Of a stretch of DNA of 60,877 bases, positions 42,587 to 50,390 are shown piece after piece. Below the pieces are notes generated by a model, which was not told the origin of the DNA, did no database searches, and saw only the letters and a program-made list of their open reading frames with translations. How positions within the stretch are numbered: position 1 is the first letter of the stretch; each line of letters opens with the position of its first letter. The stretch covers positions 1 to 60,877 of the forward strand of contig NZ_JBMFWB010000012.1 in assembly GCF_049965695.1 (NCBI RefSeq), written 5' to 3'. Made by a program: the position numbers and the translations under genes. This DNA is from Athalassotoga sp049965695. Its GTDB lineage: Bacteria; Thermotogota; Thermotogae; Mesoaciditogales; Mesoaciditogaceae.

Positions 42587-42791
42587 TATACCAAACAAAA
42601 TTCAAATTTCGAATCATCGCTCCAGCAGGTGCCTACAACGGCAGGTAGCGTGTGGCTCGTAGCACGTAGGAATTGGCAATTGTCAATTTAACAGACTGTT
42701 CACTCTTCACACGTCACTTCTCACCAATTGAGGCATCCTGCTCTCCGCTCATGGTAAATGAGCATTCGGCTTTCAAAGTGAGTTAAGTATA
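42587..42791 (-). repeat. TATACT element, long variant (copy F)
   Basis: 205 bases, TATACC to AGTATA. The outer parts match copies B/B2 (TTCGAATCATCGCTCCAGCA at one end, CTCTCCGC and GAGCATTCGGCTTTCAAAG at the other). The middle, from ACAACGGCAGGTAGC to CTCACCAATTGAGGCATCC, is shared only with copy D. Confidence 0.82.
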
Positions 42792-42840
42792 AGTGAACAC
42801 AAACATGGTTCATCATGGATTTAAACTGAGGGGGGGTAAA

Positions 42841-43128
42841 ATGAGAAATGGTGCGATTTTGCTTGAATCATTGATCTTTTTGATACTCTCTTTCATACTG
42901 TTTTCAATCGTGATCTCGGTTACTTCAACTTTAACCCGCAATCAGCAATTCATAGAAAGGGGATCTAAAGAACTTTCAGAAATAATTTCGATATCCAATA
43001 TCGATCCAGACGATATTCCCCAATCTAAGATTGACAATTTAAAAATCATCGATGAAACAGGGGGGAAAATTGTGTATGAATACAAATCCACAGTCACAGG
43101 TGAAACATTCAGGATCGGTGATAATTGA
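42841..43128 (+). CDS. Prepilin-like protein 1
   Basis: A 95-residue protein with a very short leader (MRNG), then AILLESLIFLILSFILFSIV, the N-terminal hydrophobic helix with a Glu of type IV pilin-like proteins, and a small polar C-terminal part. GAGGGGGGG about 4 bases before ATG 42841 marks the start; a frame open to 42793 is unsupported. It overlaps the next gene by 53 bases. Possibly a minor pseudopilin; no assembly ATPase or prepilin peptidase lies in the window. Confidence 0.6.
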   Translation: MRNGAILLESLIFLILSFILFSIVISVTSTLTRNQQFIERGSKELSEIISISNIDPDDIPQSKIDNLKIIDETGGKIVYEYKSTVTGETFRIGDN

Positions 43129-43621
43129 AGTAATAGTAGCCCTTTCAATCTATGGAATAAGCCTTGCCACCATTTATGATTCGATAAGCATCATGATGAA
43201 AACGATGATCAAAATTTCGGCATCAGAAAAATACGTTGAAGACTTCGAAGATGCACTAACTTACATGTACAAAACGGACATCGAAAGGGGAAAAGAACTC
43301 GAACTCATCTCATATAAAACATGGTCTGTACTTTTAATCGATTTTGATCCCAAAGATCCTGAATCACATGTTGTCGGATACCAACTTTTTAAGTCGAATG
43401 ACGGATCAAAATTAAGAAGGATAGTTGCAAAATGGGATGAGGATATACATAAATTAAAAATTCAAAGGCCGGGGCAAAAATATTTTGACTCTCACTTTTC
43501 GGGATTCAACGCGGTTTACACGGGAAAAGAGATGTTATCCTTTGACGTTGAAGGAAAGTACATAACGTTTACATTTGGAAAGATAAAAACTTACATTGGC
43601 CGTATATCTCAGGTATACTGA
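43076..43621 (+). CDS. Prepilin-like protein 2
   Basis: About 181 residues. After a short polar leader, HSGSVIIEVIVALSIYGISL matches the prepilin cleavage / N-methylation motif (Gly, then Glu at position 5 of the mature helix). The rest is a mixed globular domain (SWSVLLIDF-like strands, YITFTFGKIKTYIG). ATG 43076 is chosen; the ribosome binding site (AGGGGGG at 43059) is distant, so the start is uncertain. The C-terminal SQVY and the TGA stop fall on the TATACT end of repeat copy G. Confidence 0.62.
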   Translation: MNTNPQSQVKHSGSVIIEVIVALSIYGISLATIYDSISIMMKTMIKISASEKYVEDFEDALTYMYKTDIERGKELELISYKTWSVLLIDFDPKDPESHVVGYQLFKSNDGSKLRRIVAKWDEDIHKLKIQRPGQKYFDSHFSGFNAVYTGKEMLSFDVEGKYITFTFGKIKTYIGRISQVY

Positions 43622-43735
43622 TTCAACTTTGATTGTGTGAAGTATAAGTTCCGGCAGATACCCTCTCAATGTCTGGCCCTCGCTGCGCAGCGTTGGCCAT
43701 TGTGACGGTTTGTGATTTGAATTTTGCTTGGTATA
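43614..43735 (-). repeat. TATACT element, shortened copy (copy G)
   Basis: 122 bases from TATACT to GGTATA. It retains TTCCGGCAGATACCC, TCAATGTCTGGCCCTCGCTG and TTGGCCATTGTGACGG but has lost part of the hairpin arm. It fills the gap between the second pilin-like gene and the rpsT promoter. Confidence 0.7.
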
Positions 43736-43740
43736 AATCA

Positions 43741-43770
43741 TTGAATTGATCGGTCATGTTATGGTATACT
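43741..43770 (+). promoter_or_regulatory. Promoter of rpsT
   Basis: TTGAAT at 43741-43746, an 18-base spacer, and TATACT at 43765-43770 with an upstream TG (TGGTATACT), an extended -10. Confidence 0.65.
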
Positions 43771-43814
43771 TTAGAGATATAATTTTGTATTTTCAAGAAG
43801 GAGGAAATTTTTAA

Positions 43815-44102
43815 ATGGCAAAAATAAGATCCGCCATAAAGAACATGAGAAAGTCTGAAAAGAAACATCTCCAAAACCAAATTAAAAAGTCTCAATTCAA
43901 GACGTCCGTTAAAAAGGCTATCGTTTCAGCCCAAAAGGGAGAAGACACGACTAAACTTTTAAGTGAGGCATTTTCCAAAATTGACAAGGCTGCCAAGACC
44001 GGATCAATTCATAAAAATCAAGCGGCAAGAAGAAAATCAAGACTTGTGAAAAAGATCAAATCGCTTCAAAAAGTTGAGACTCAAACTGTTCAGAGCAAGT
44101 GA
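43815..44102 (+). CDS. rpsT: 30S ribosomal protein S20
   Basis: A 95-residue, strongly basic helical protein that binds 16S rRNA. IRSAIKNMRKSEKKHLQNQI and KKAIVSAQKGE match the S20 pattern, as does IHKNQAARRKSRLVKKIKSL at the C-terminus. AAGGAGG precedes ATG 43815. It has its own promoter and terminator, so it is monocistronic. Confidence 0.96.
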   Translation: MAKIRSAIKNMRKSEKKHLQNQIKKSQFKTSVKKAIVSAQKGEDTTKLLSEAFSKIDKAAKTGSIHKNQAARRKSRLVKKIKSLQKVETQTVQSK

Positions 44103-44121
44103 GTTATTTTAAAATTTGCAG

Positions 44122-44147
44122 GATCTCCGAAAAACGGAGATCTTTTT
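44122..44147 (+). terminator. Intrinsic terminator of rpsT
   Basis: GATCTCCG-AAAAA-CGGAGATC followed by TTTTT: an 8-base stem with a clean T run. Confidence 0.9.
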
Positions 44148-44154
44148 GATTTTT

Positions 44155-44181
44155 GAACATCGTGTTTTTTTTAATGTCTAA
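44155..44181 (+). promoter_or_regulatory. Putative autoregulated ECF-sigma promoter
   Basis: GAACAT at 44155-44160, a 15-base spacer, GTCTAA at 44176-44181, 24 bases before the sigma factor start. It resembles RpoE-type promoters (GGAACTT / GTCTAA) and not a sigma-70 site. It begins right behind the rpsT terminator. Confidence 0.55.
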
Positions 44182-44204
44182 ATAACGGGAGTGGGATTTC
44201 AAAT

Positions 44205-44795
44205 TTGGAAGAGCAAAAACTTATAGAAAGTTTAAAACGTGCAGATTCACGCGCTTATGATGAATTGTACAGGGAATATGTAGAAAAAATAGGTGGAATA
44301 GCAAGATCTTATCTCGGCGTTGATGATGTTGAAGACGTTATTCAAGAGGTTTTTATAAAGGTCTATAAAAACATAAAGAAATTTCGTGGAGACTCTTCAT
44401 TGTCGACTTGGATCTACAGGATAACTGTCAACGTGTGTAAAGATATGCTTGGTAAAAAGCACAGACGTAAGGAGATATTGACCAGTTTTGGAGAAGAAGA
44501 TGATGATGAGAAAAACACCATCAGAGAACCGGCAGATGAATTACAACCTTCAGATGAACTTATGAAAATGCTTTCTGCCGAAGAAATTTCAAAAGCCATA
44601 GATTCTCTTTCGAAAGAAGATAGATTGCTTATAAATTTGAGAGAAATTGAAGGCATGAGTTACGATCAAATATCTGAAATAATGGACAAACCGGTGGGCA
44701 CCGTTAAAAGTAGGCTTCATTATGCTCGTGAAAGACTTAAGGGAATATTGGAGGAAAGTTTGGGCATTGAAGGAGAGGTTAACGATGAGGTGTGA
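44205..44795 (+). CDS. ECF-type RNA polymerase sigma factor
   Basis: A 196-residue group 4 sigma factor. Region 2 reads YLGVDDVEDVIQEVFIKVYK with FRGDSSLSTWIYRITVN. Region 4 reads IDSLSKEDRLLINLREIEG and GMSYDQISEIMDKPVGTVKS. An acidic linker separates them. It starts with TTG 44205 and overlaps the anti-sigma gene by 11 bases. With the zf-HC2 and RseB-like genes it forms an envelope-sensing operon comparable to rpoE-rseA-rseB. It is probably autoregulated. Confidence 0.94.
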   Translation: MEEQKLIESLKRADSRAYDELYREYVEKIGGIARSYLGVDDVEDVIQEVFIKVYKNIKKFRGDSSLSTWIYRITVNVCKDMLGKKHRRKEILTSFGEEDDDEKNTIREPADELQPSDELMKMLSAEEISKAIDSLSKEDRLLINLREIEGMSYDQISEIMDKPVGTVKSRLHYARERLKGILEESLGIEGEVNDEV

Positions 44796-45237
44796 GGAAT
44801 TTAGAGAAAAGTACATAAATGACGAAATGACAGATCAAGAGAAATTACAATTTGAGGATCACCTGAAAGTATGCGAAAGTTGTAAAATCTTTGTTCAAAA
44901 CTATCAAAAGATAAAAGATGGCCTTAAATTGCTTTACACCTTCAAACCATCTAAGGCTTTGGAAGAAAGCGTCATTTCCAAAATTCATAGAAAAGCGGTA
45001 ATGAAAAAAGGGTTGATCTTCGGATTGCCAGGTGCTGCGGCCGTTGCTGTTTCGATGATAATGGTCTTTTACGTTTTCAGTCCTGCTGTTAATTCCAACT
45101 TTGCTTACGAAAAAGCTGTTTCGGCAGGTATTTCTTTGCTTAAATCGGAGCCAGGAACAACTCTTACTTATGCCCAAGCCGGAAATTCAAATCTTGATTA
45201 CCTTTTAAAGATAAAATATGTGAGTGATCAATTTTGA
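44785..45237 (+). CDS. Zinc-finger anti-sigma factor
   Basis: A 150-residue protein. The N-terminal anti-sigma domain (MRCEEFREKYINDEMTDQEK) contains the zinc motif HLKVCESC (HX3CX2C, with an upstream Cys). One membrane helix follows (about residues 73-95, LIFGLPGAAAVAVSMIMVFY), then an extracytoplasmic tail. GGAGAGG precedes ATG 44785. It probably holds the ECF sigma factor at the membrane until released, possibly through proteolysis by a site-2 protease such as rseP at 5878. Confidence 0.88.
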   Translation: MRCEEFREKYINDEMTDQEKLQFEDHLKVCESCKIFVQNYQKIKDGLKLLYTFKPSKALEESVISKIHRKAVMKKGLIFGLPGAAAVAVSMIMVFYVFSPAVNSNFAYEKAVSAGISLLKSEPGTTLTYAQAGNSNLDYLLKIKYVSDQF

Positions 45238-46115
45238 GATTTTTTCTTTATCCAATTATATTTTTGATAGCGGCGCCATATGTTTTTGGTGCGTCTTTTA
45301 TAAATACATTTCTAACCTCATATGCCTCTCAATCAATACAGGCTCAAAGAATAGTCGTTGAGGAAGGTCAAAATGCAAAGGTAAGATACGAAAACATCTT
45401 AAGAAATGGCAAAAATGAGATTGTAAATGTCATGGCTCCGATGCCATTCGAGTGGGCTTTGATCGATGGAAAGACTTACGTCATAGACGATGGAGAAATG
45501 AGATTGTCTCCTGTTCCAATAGTCGATATTGAACAGAGATTCATAGAATTGCTCTCTTCGGCAGCATCAACAACCGCTATCGCAACTCAAAACGTTGTTT
45601 ATCAAGGCGAACCTTCAATTCAAATAAATTTGATAACTCGGAATTCCACTTATGTGGGAATTCTTTCGAAAAATTCGATGATCTTGAAATTCATAAAAGT
45701 TCAAAGAAATGATGGTTCTATTTCCATGATTTACACGCAAATTGCACCTATTCCGATCGATTATTTCAACAAGGTATTGAACGGTTTCAAAATCTACAAT
45801 GCCACTCCAGATACGGTGGAAATGGTTGTATGGCAACTTATATCTAATCTTAGCAACGTTAATGTCATGTCGATGAAGATCAACGATGTGACCTTTACAG
45901 TTGTAAGTGGAATGATGTCTCCCCAAAGCAATACCGTGTGTTATATCTTCAAGATAGATTCAAAAGTTTCCCCCGACTCTCTTGTGAGTCAATTCAAAGC
46001 GCAAGGTTATAACTCAATTGCCGTTAAATATAACGATGTTTACGTTGTGGTTGCCACAAATGGGAAAACAGACGAATTGAAAGCGTGGATTTCAAAGGTA
46101 TTCGCGAATAAATGA
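45234..46115 (+). CDS. Exported RseB/LolA-like sensor protein
   Basis: A 293-residue exported protein: signal peptide RFFLYPIIFLIAAPYVFG, then a beta-rich domain (AQRIVVEEGQNAKVRYENIL, APMPFEWALIDGKTYVIDDG) similar in layout to the LolA/RseB fold, and a C-terminal domain (VNVMSMKINDVTFTVVSGMM). It starts with TTG 45234, overlapping the anti-sigma stop by 4 bases. By position it would sense envelope lipids or misfolded protein and control cleavage of the anti-sigma factor. This role is inferred from operon order and weak fold resemblance. Confidence 0.6.
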   Translation: MRFFLYPIIFLIAAPYVFGASFINTFLTSYASQSIQAQRIVVEEGQNAKVRYENILRNGKNEIVNVMAPMPFEWALIDGKTYVIDDGEMRLSPVPIVDIEQRFIELLSSAASTTAIATQNVVYQGEPSIQINLITRNSTYVGILSKNSMILKFIKVQRNDGSISMIYTQIAPIPIDYFNKVLNGFKIYNATPDTVEMVVWQLISNLSNVNVMSMKINDVTFTVVSGMMSPQSNTVCYIFKIDSKVSPDSLVSQFKAQGYNSIAVKYNDVYVVVATNGKTDELKAWISKVFANK

Positions 46116-46116
46116 T

Positions 46117-46800
46117 TCAATGAATTAAGATCACCAGAAAATCTATAAAAGGAGCGATGATAAGGGCTGGCAAGAAATTGCCAACTTTTATTTCTTTCAC
46201 GTTTAAAATTCTTAGTCCGATCATTATCATCATGGCGCCGCCTGTTCCTGTAAAATCGTTAAGGTAAGCAGGTAAAGTAAGAAATTGAAAAGTGGATGCA
46301 AGCAAAGCAATGCCACCTTCTATGAAAAATACACTGCCGGCGGACAGAAGCACGCCTATGCCGTAAACGGAAGCGAAGGCTATCGAACTTATTCCATCCA
46401 TTATGGACTTTAAGTAAAGTATTTCGTTGTTGCCATTCAAACCGGAATTAACGCATCCAAGAATTGTCATGGGGCCAACGACAAAAAGTATCGTAGTTGA
46501 AACAAATCCTGTGGCAAAATTAGAATCATCCTTTTTCGAGATTTTTTTCGTAAGTCCCGAGATTTTATCCTCTATTTCGAAGATCTCCCCTACAAGTCCT
46601 CCTATGACAAGACTTCCAAGAACCACCAGAAAATTTTGACTTTTCAATCCCATGCTAACGCCTATCAGGATCGTCAGAATCCCTATTGAGATGAAAAAGA
46701 CAGCCTTATGCTTTTCTTTGAGTTTGTTTCCAAGCGGAATGCCTATTAAAGTACCACCGATGACGGTTATCGTGTTGACAATAACGCCAAGGCTAAACAT
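46117..46800 (-). CDS. DUF554 (YdfK-like) membrane protein
   Basis: A 227-residue protein with about seven membrane helices: FSLGVIVNTITVIGGTLIG, ILTILIGVSMGLKSQNFLVV, GFVSTTILFVVGPMTILGCV and KSIMDGISSIAFASVYGIGV are the conserved DUF554 blocks. Possible transporter; no substrate is known. An upstream open frame exists, but AGGAGGG before ATG 46800 sets the start. It overlaps the DUF2400 gene by 8 bases and converges on the RseB-like gene with a 1-base gap. Confidence 0.9.
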   Translation of the reverse strand: MFSLGVIVNTITVIGGTLIGIPLGNKLKEKHKAVFFISIGILTILIGVSMGLKSQNFLVVLGSLVIGGLVGEIFEIEDKISGLTKKISKKDDSNFATGFVSTTILFVVGPMTILGCVNSGLNGNNEILYLKSIMDGISSIAFASVYGIGVLLSAGSVFFIEGGIALLASTFQFLTLPAYLNDFTGTGGAMMIMIGLRILNVKEIKVGNFLPALIIAPFIDFLVILIH

Positions 46801-47584
46801 TTTCCCTCCTGTAACTTTCAAAGAAACCTTCCATATCGGTATCATCGCGTATGCCAAGTCTGGTAAGACAGAAATCATATTTCACGGGATCTTCAGGTGA
46901 AATAGATTTAAAGTTTTCCGTAATTTCGAGTGCTGCCTTCATGTCTGCTTGCTTTCTTGTCGTAAATCCGAGCACAAGTGATATATGGTGCATGTGTGTG
47001 TCAAGAGGTATTACAAGTTTAGAGGCTGAAATATCATTCCAGCCATCCGGATCGACTTCATCGGATCTGACCATCCATCTTAAAAAAAGGTTCAGCCTTT
47101 TACATGGACTTTTGCAGTTGGAAGATGGAAGAAGGCTGTTTTTTCTTCCCTGAGGCGCAAGCAATTTTATGAAGTTCGACAAAGCCGATACGACATTTTG
47201 ATCTTCATCTTTCAATCCACTCTTGAAGGCATCATGAAGGGATCCGAATCGTTCAATGACTTTTTTTAAATTTAAAAGAAATTCAATTAAATCATTTTCA
47301 TCTGTGTATCTATGCACAAACCCTTTAAAATCTTGTTTTAAACTTTCTGAATTTGAATTCAAAATAAATTCGTAAGGATGTTCCATTTTTTCAAGCACAA
47401 TCGAAACGTCTCTAAGTATCTGTGAAACTCTTCCGTAAGCAAGAGATGCCCCTATGATACCGACTATCTCACGATCTTTTATGTCTTCGTAATTGTACAA
47501 AAATTCAAGAGGATCTGGATGAATGTATGCTCTTTTGTTGTACTTAGAATAAAGTGATTCAAGGATTTCTGTTTTTACGATCAT
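46793..47584 (-). CDS. DUF2400 / TIGR02757 family protein
   Basis: A 263-residue helical protein. YSKYNKRAYIHPDPLEFLYN, EIVGIIGASLAYGRVSQIL and KRLNLFLRWMVRSDEVDPDG are the family hallmarks, and LVIPLDTHMHHISLVLGFT follows. The last resembles segments of HhH DNA glycosylases, to which the family has been compared. Function is not established. It has a likely promoter at 47625-47652. Confidence 0.9.
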   Translation of the reverse strand: MIVKTEILESLYSKYNKRAYIHPDPLEFLYNYEDIKDREIVGIIGASLAYGRVSQILRDVSIVLEKMEHPYEFILNSNSESLKQDFKGFVHRYTDENDLIEFLLNLKKVIERFGSLHDAFKSGLKDEDQNVVSALSNFIKLLAPQGRKNSLLPSSNCKSPCKRLNLFLRWMVRSDEVDPDGWNDISASKLVIPLDTHMHHISLVLGFTTRKQADMKAALEITENFKSISPEDPVKYDFCLTRLGIRDDTDMEGFFESYRRENV

Positions 47585-47624
47585 AAAACCTCCGTACTTT
47601 TATCGATCAGGCATTATCGTTTTA

Positions 47625-47652
47625 ATTTTAATACTTTCACCAAGTATATCAA
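47625..47652 (-). promoter_or_regulatory. Predicted promoter of the DUF2400 gene
   Basis: Minus strand TTGATA (rc 47647-47652), 16-base spacer, TAAAAT (rc 47625-47630). It starts right after the terminator of the superoxide reductase operon. Confidence 0.5.
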
Positions 47653-47678
47653 AAGAGATGGACATAAGTCCATCTCTT
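47653..47678 (-). terminator. Terminator of the O2-defence operon
   Basis: An 11-base perfect stem AAGAGATGGAC / GTCCATCTCTT with an ATAA loop; on the minus strand the stem ends in CTCTTTTGA. It lies 21 bases after the superoxide reductase stop. Confidence 0.8.
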
Positions 47679-47699
47679 CATTCAAACTTTTAAAAACGT

Positions 47700-48095
47700 T
47701 TATTCTAATTTAAGTTCTACCTGGCTCGACCAAAGGCCGTGGATATTGCAATGTGAATAGGCTATAACAGTACCGGACTTTTCTGTTCTGAAGGTAACCG
47801 TTACTTCCGGATCGGAATATATCGTACTTGTATTTGGACCTTGAGTTGATGCACCGTGAGCCTGAAATTCATACTTGCCTATCACGTAAGGATACTTTTC
47901 ACCTGTTGGGAGGAAATAAAGTTCTATCCATGAGATGTGATGTTCTGTTGTGTTCGGATGTGGAATTTCTTTTCCAACGCTGACAGTAACCTTTATCTTT
48001 TCGCCCTTTTTAACGTGTGCAGGTAATTCGATGACCGGAACATGTTTTTCCTTTTTAAAATCATCCGACATTATAACTTCTTTTAAACTTGCCAT
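47700..48095 (-). CDS. Superoxide reductase (neelaredoxin type)
   Basis: A 131-residue single-domain superoxide reductase reducing superoxide to peroxide without making O2. Iron ligands are H18 (KEKHVPVIE), H46, H52, C116 and H119 (AYSHCNIHGLW). The catalytic K17 in EKHVP is present. There is no desulforedoxin-type N-terminal Cys domain, so it is the one-iron class. GAGGTGA precedes ATG 48095. Last gene of the perR-fdp-ferritin-sor operon. Confidence 0.94.
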   Translation of the reverse strand: MASLKEVIMSDDFKKEKHVPVIELPAHVKKGEKIKVTVSVGKEIPHPNTTEHHISWIELYFLPTGEKYPYVIGKYEFQAHGASTQGPNTSTIYSDPEVTVTFRTEKSGTVIAYSHCNIHGLWSSQVELKLE

Positions 48096-48120
48096 TTAAA
48101 TCACCTCTTTCAGAAATTTT

Positions 48121-48609
48121 TTAACCCCTTTTACCAAGTTCAGCATCTAACATCAGAAGACCCTGATTTGAATCTTTTATCATTCTCAATCTTTCAAGGA
48201 TCTGCAAAACAGAATATTCTTCTTCTACCTGTTCATCGACAAACCATTGCAAAAATGATGAGGTAGCATAATCTTTTTCACCATCGGAAAGATTTGTGAG
48301 TCTTTCTATCGATTTTGTTACCTCTTGTTCGTGAACGTAAGTGGCTTCAAAAACATCCATAGGTGATTTCCACTCAAATGGAGGTTCTTTTATTAATTTT
48401 AGAGCAACCCTGCCACTTCTTTTGTTAACGTAGTCATATATCTTTTTGGCATGCTCTTCTTCTTCTTTTGCCTGATTTTCCATCCATGCGGCAAATCCGT
48501 TTAATTTCACCGATCTGAAATACGCACCCATCGAAACATAAAGATAGGCTGAATAAAGTTCGGCGTTTATCTGTTCATTCAAAACATCTTCAATTTTTTT
48601 ACTCAACAT
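48121..48609 (-). CDS. Ferritin
   Basis: A 162-residue four-helix ferritin: VLNEQINAELYSAYLYVSMG, WMENQAKEEEEHAKKIYDYV and FLQWFVDEQVEEEYSVLQIL carry the diiron Glu/His ligands. It stores iron and consumes peroxide or O2 while oxidising Fe(II). An open frame extends to 48627, but GAGGAGG 7 bases before ATG 48609 decides the start. It lies in the PerR-led O2-defence operon. Confidence 0.95.
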   Translation of the reverse strand: MLSKKIEDVLNEQINAELYSAYLYVSMGAYFRSVKLNGFAAWMENQAKEEEEHAKKIYDYVNKRSGRVALKLIKEPPFEWKSPMDVFEATYVHEQEVTKSIERLTNLSDGEKDYATSSFLQWFVDEQVEEEYSVLQILERLRMIKDSNQGLLMLDAELGKRG

Positions 48610-48623
48610 CAAAATTCCTCCTC

Positions 48624-49811
48624 TCAAAATATACCTGCTTTTTTGTGTTTCATTGAAATTTTTTCAGAAAGTTCATCTATAGCATTTAAATCCTGATCTT
48701 TCGGGTATCCATTTATTGAAACCGGATCGATGATCTCTGCCTTAACGGAAGAAAGTATCCCTTTCAACTGATCAATTGCCTGTCCTCCCCAACTGTATGA
48801 ATTGATTATAGATATGAATTTTGTCTTTGGTCTTAAAGCGTTAAAAAGATACGCAGCATAAGCAACATCGGGGTGAACACCGACGAGCATCGTTGGAGTT
48901 GCTATGACAACCGTTGCCGAATCCACAAGTGAAATTGCCAATTTTCCTACATCCATTTTGACAACGTTAAAGGGTTCAACCACGATGTTCATCTTGACAA
49001 GATCGTCTATCAACCTTTCAACCATTTTTACCGTACTGCCATGCATTGAAAGATAAACAATTGTAACTTTGTTTTGCACAGTGTCAGATGTCCATCTGCG
49101 GTACGCTTCAATTATTAATTCTGGCTTATCGTAAATCTGACCATGACTTGGGGCTATAAGTTCTATTTCAAGTCCTTCTATTTTTTTTAAATTTGATTTT
49201 ATCGGTGCGCGAAATGGCATCATTATCTCGGCGTAATACCTCTTCGCACCTTCAAGTGCTCTCGCCGTGTTATCACCCACAAAAAGTTCGCTTGAAGCAA
49301 CGTGAGAACCAAAAAAGTCACAGGTGAAAAGTATCTTATCTTCTTTAAGATAAGTTGACATGGTCTCGGGCCAGTGTACCCATGGCGTTAAAATGAATTT
49401 CAAAGTTTTGTCTCCGAGGGAAAGTTCTGTACCGTCATCTACAGTGATAAATTTGGATTCATCTATCAAAAGCAAAGATTTCAGAAATTCCTTGCATTTT
49501 ATATTTGTGACAACTTTTGCTTGAGGATAAAGTTCAAGAATTTTGGGAATGGAACCTGAGTGATCCTGCTCGGCATGCTGAGAAACTATGTAATCTATTC
49601 TATCGACACCTAAACTTTTCAAATTTTCAACAAGTACCTCCGTTTTAGCCGGATCAACGGTGTCTATCAGAAGATTTTTTTCTTTTCCTTTTACAAAATA
49701 CGAATTGTAAGATGTACCTTCTGCAAGGGGAATAAGTTCATCAAAGAGTTCTCTATCCCAGTCTTGTGCCCCAACGTAAAAAATATCTTTCTTTATCTCT
49801 CTTGCAGTCAT
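48624..49811 (-). CDS. Flavodiiron protein (A-type)
   Basis: A 395-residue O2 or NO reductase with an N-terminal metallo-beta-lactamase-like diiron domain and a C-terminal flavodoxin domain. Diiron ligands are H79, E81, D83 and H84 (SQHAEQDHSGS), followed by His in TPWVHWPETM, Asp in FTCDFFGSH and His in PSHGQIYD. The FMN site starts VTIVYLSMHGSTVKMVERL. No rubredoxin fusion is present, so a separate electron donor is needed. Confidence 0.95.
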   Translation of the reverse strand: MTAREIKKDIFYVGAQDWDRELFDELIPLAEGTSYNSYFVKGKEKNLLIDTVDPAKTEVLVENLKSLGVDRIDYIVSQHAEQDHSGSIPKILELYPQAKVVTNIKCKEFLKSLLLIDESKFITVDDGTELSLGDKTLKFILTPWVHWPETMSTYLKEDKILFTCDFFGSHVASSELFVGDNTARALEGAKRYYAEIMMPFRAPIKSNLKKIEGLEIELIAPSHGQIYDKPELIIEAYRRWTSDTVQNKVTIVYLSMHGSTVKMVERLIDDLVKMNIVVEPFNVVKMDVGKLAISLVDSATVVIATPTMLVGVHPDVAYAAYLFNALRPKTKFISIINSYSWGGQAIDQLKGILSSVKAEIIDPVSINGYPKDQDLNAIDELSEKISMKHKKAGIF

Positions 49812-49828
49812 ATTCGTCTATCCTCCAA

Positions 49829-50245
49829 TCATTTTTGCTCGCAATTCTTACATGTTCCAAAAAATTCGAGCGTATATCCATTGACTTTGTAACCGTTGCC
49901 TTCAATGATCTTTTCAATTGCACCTATTTCTTTTTCCAATTTCTCGACCATTTCAGGTTTAAGAGGCGCATCTTTCATTTTTTGGCAATTTTTGCAATAA
50001 AAATGATAATGCGTGCTTATGTTGTCATCAAATCTTTTTTGGGTATCAACGGGCTCAATTTTTTTTATAAAACCATTTTTTGAAAGTACCTCAAGACTTC
50101 TGTAAACCGTACTCATACTTATCTTTGGAAGTCTTTTCTTCACCACCATGTAAACCTCATCTACGGTAGGATGATTTCCAAGATTTTTAAGTTCTTCAAG
50201 AATTATCTTCCTCTGGTACGTGATCCTCATTGGACTTTTTTCCAA
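49829..50245 (-). CDS. PerR-like Fur family repressor
   Basis: A 138-residue Fur-family regulator. The winged helix is RITYQRKIILEELKNLGNHP with SMSTVYRSLEVLSKNGFIKK. The metal-sensing stretch is FDDNISTHYHFYCKNCQKM, and a second CxxC near the end (GTCKNCEQK) completes the structural zinc site. Heading a ferritin / superoxide reductase / flavodiiron operon makes PerR-type peroxide sensing likely. It starts with TTG 50245 after AAAGGAG, behind a near-consensus promoter overlapped by a palindrome. Confidence 0.92.
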   Translation of the reverse strand: MEKSPMRITYQRKIILEELKNLGNHPTVDEVYMVVKKRLPKISMSTVYRSLEVLSKNGFIKKIEPVDTQKRFDDNISTHYHFYCKNCQKMKDAPLKPEMVEKLEKEIGAIEKIIEGNGYKVNGYTLEFFGTCKNCEQK

Positions 50246-50264
50246 TTGTGCTATCTCCTTTCAC

Positions 50265-50283
50265 GAAAACAATAATCGTTTTC
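50265..50283. promoter_or_regulatory. Palindromic operator, probably for PerR
   Basis: GAAAACAATAATCGTTTTC is an inverted repeat matching 17 of 19 positions with its own complement, sitting just downstream of the -10 box at the expected transcription start. This is a typical place for an autorepressor. Confidence 0.6.
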
Positions 50284-50289
50284 AATTAA

Positions 50290-50318
50290 ATGATACCACT
50301 TAACAACATGAATGTCAA
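50290..50318 (-). promoter_or_regulatory. Promoter of the perR operon
   Basis: Minus strand TTGACA (rc 50313-50318), 17-base spacer, TATCAT (rc 50290-50295) with TGG before it, giving an extended -10. Confidence 0.8.
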
Positions 50319-50325
50319 GTATAAA

Positions 50326-50353
50326 ATGGGGATTGGAAATCTCCAATCCCCAT
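50326..50353 (-). terminator. Terminator of hppA
   Basis: A 12-base perfect stem ATGGGGATTGGA / TCCAATCCCCAT with a 4-base loop, followed on the minus strand by TTTTAT. It lies 38 bases after the hppA stop. Confidence 0.85.
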
Positions 50354-50390
50354 ATTAAAACAAATAATGTTAAAGAGTTTAGTTGATATG

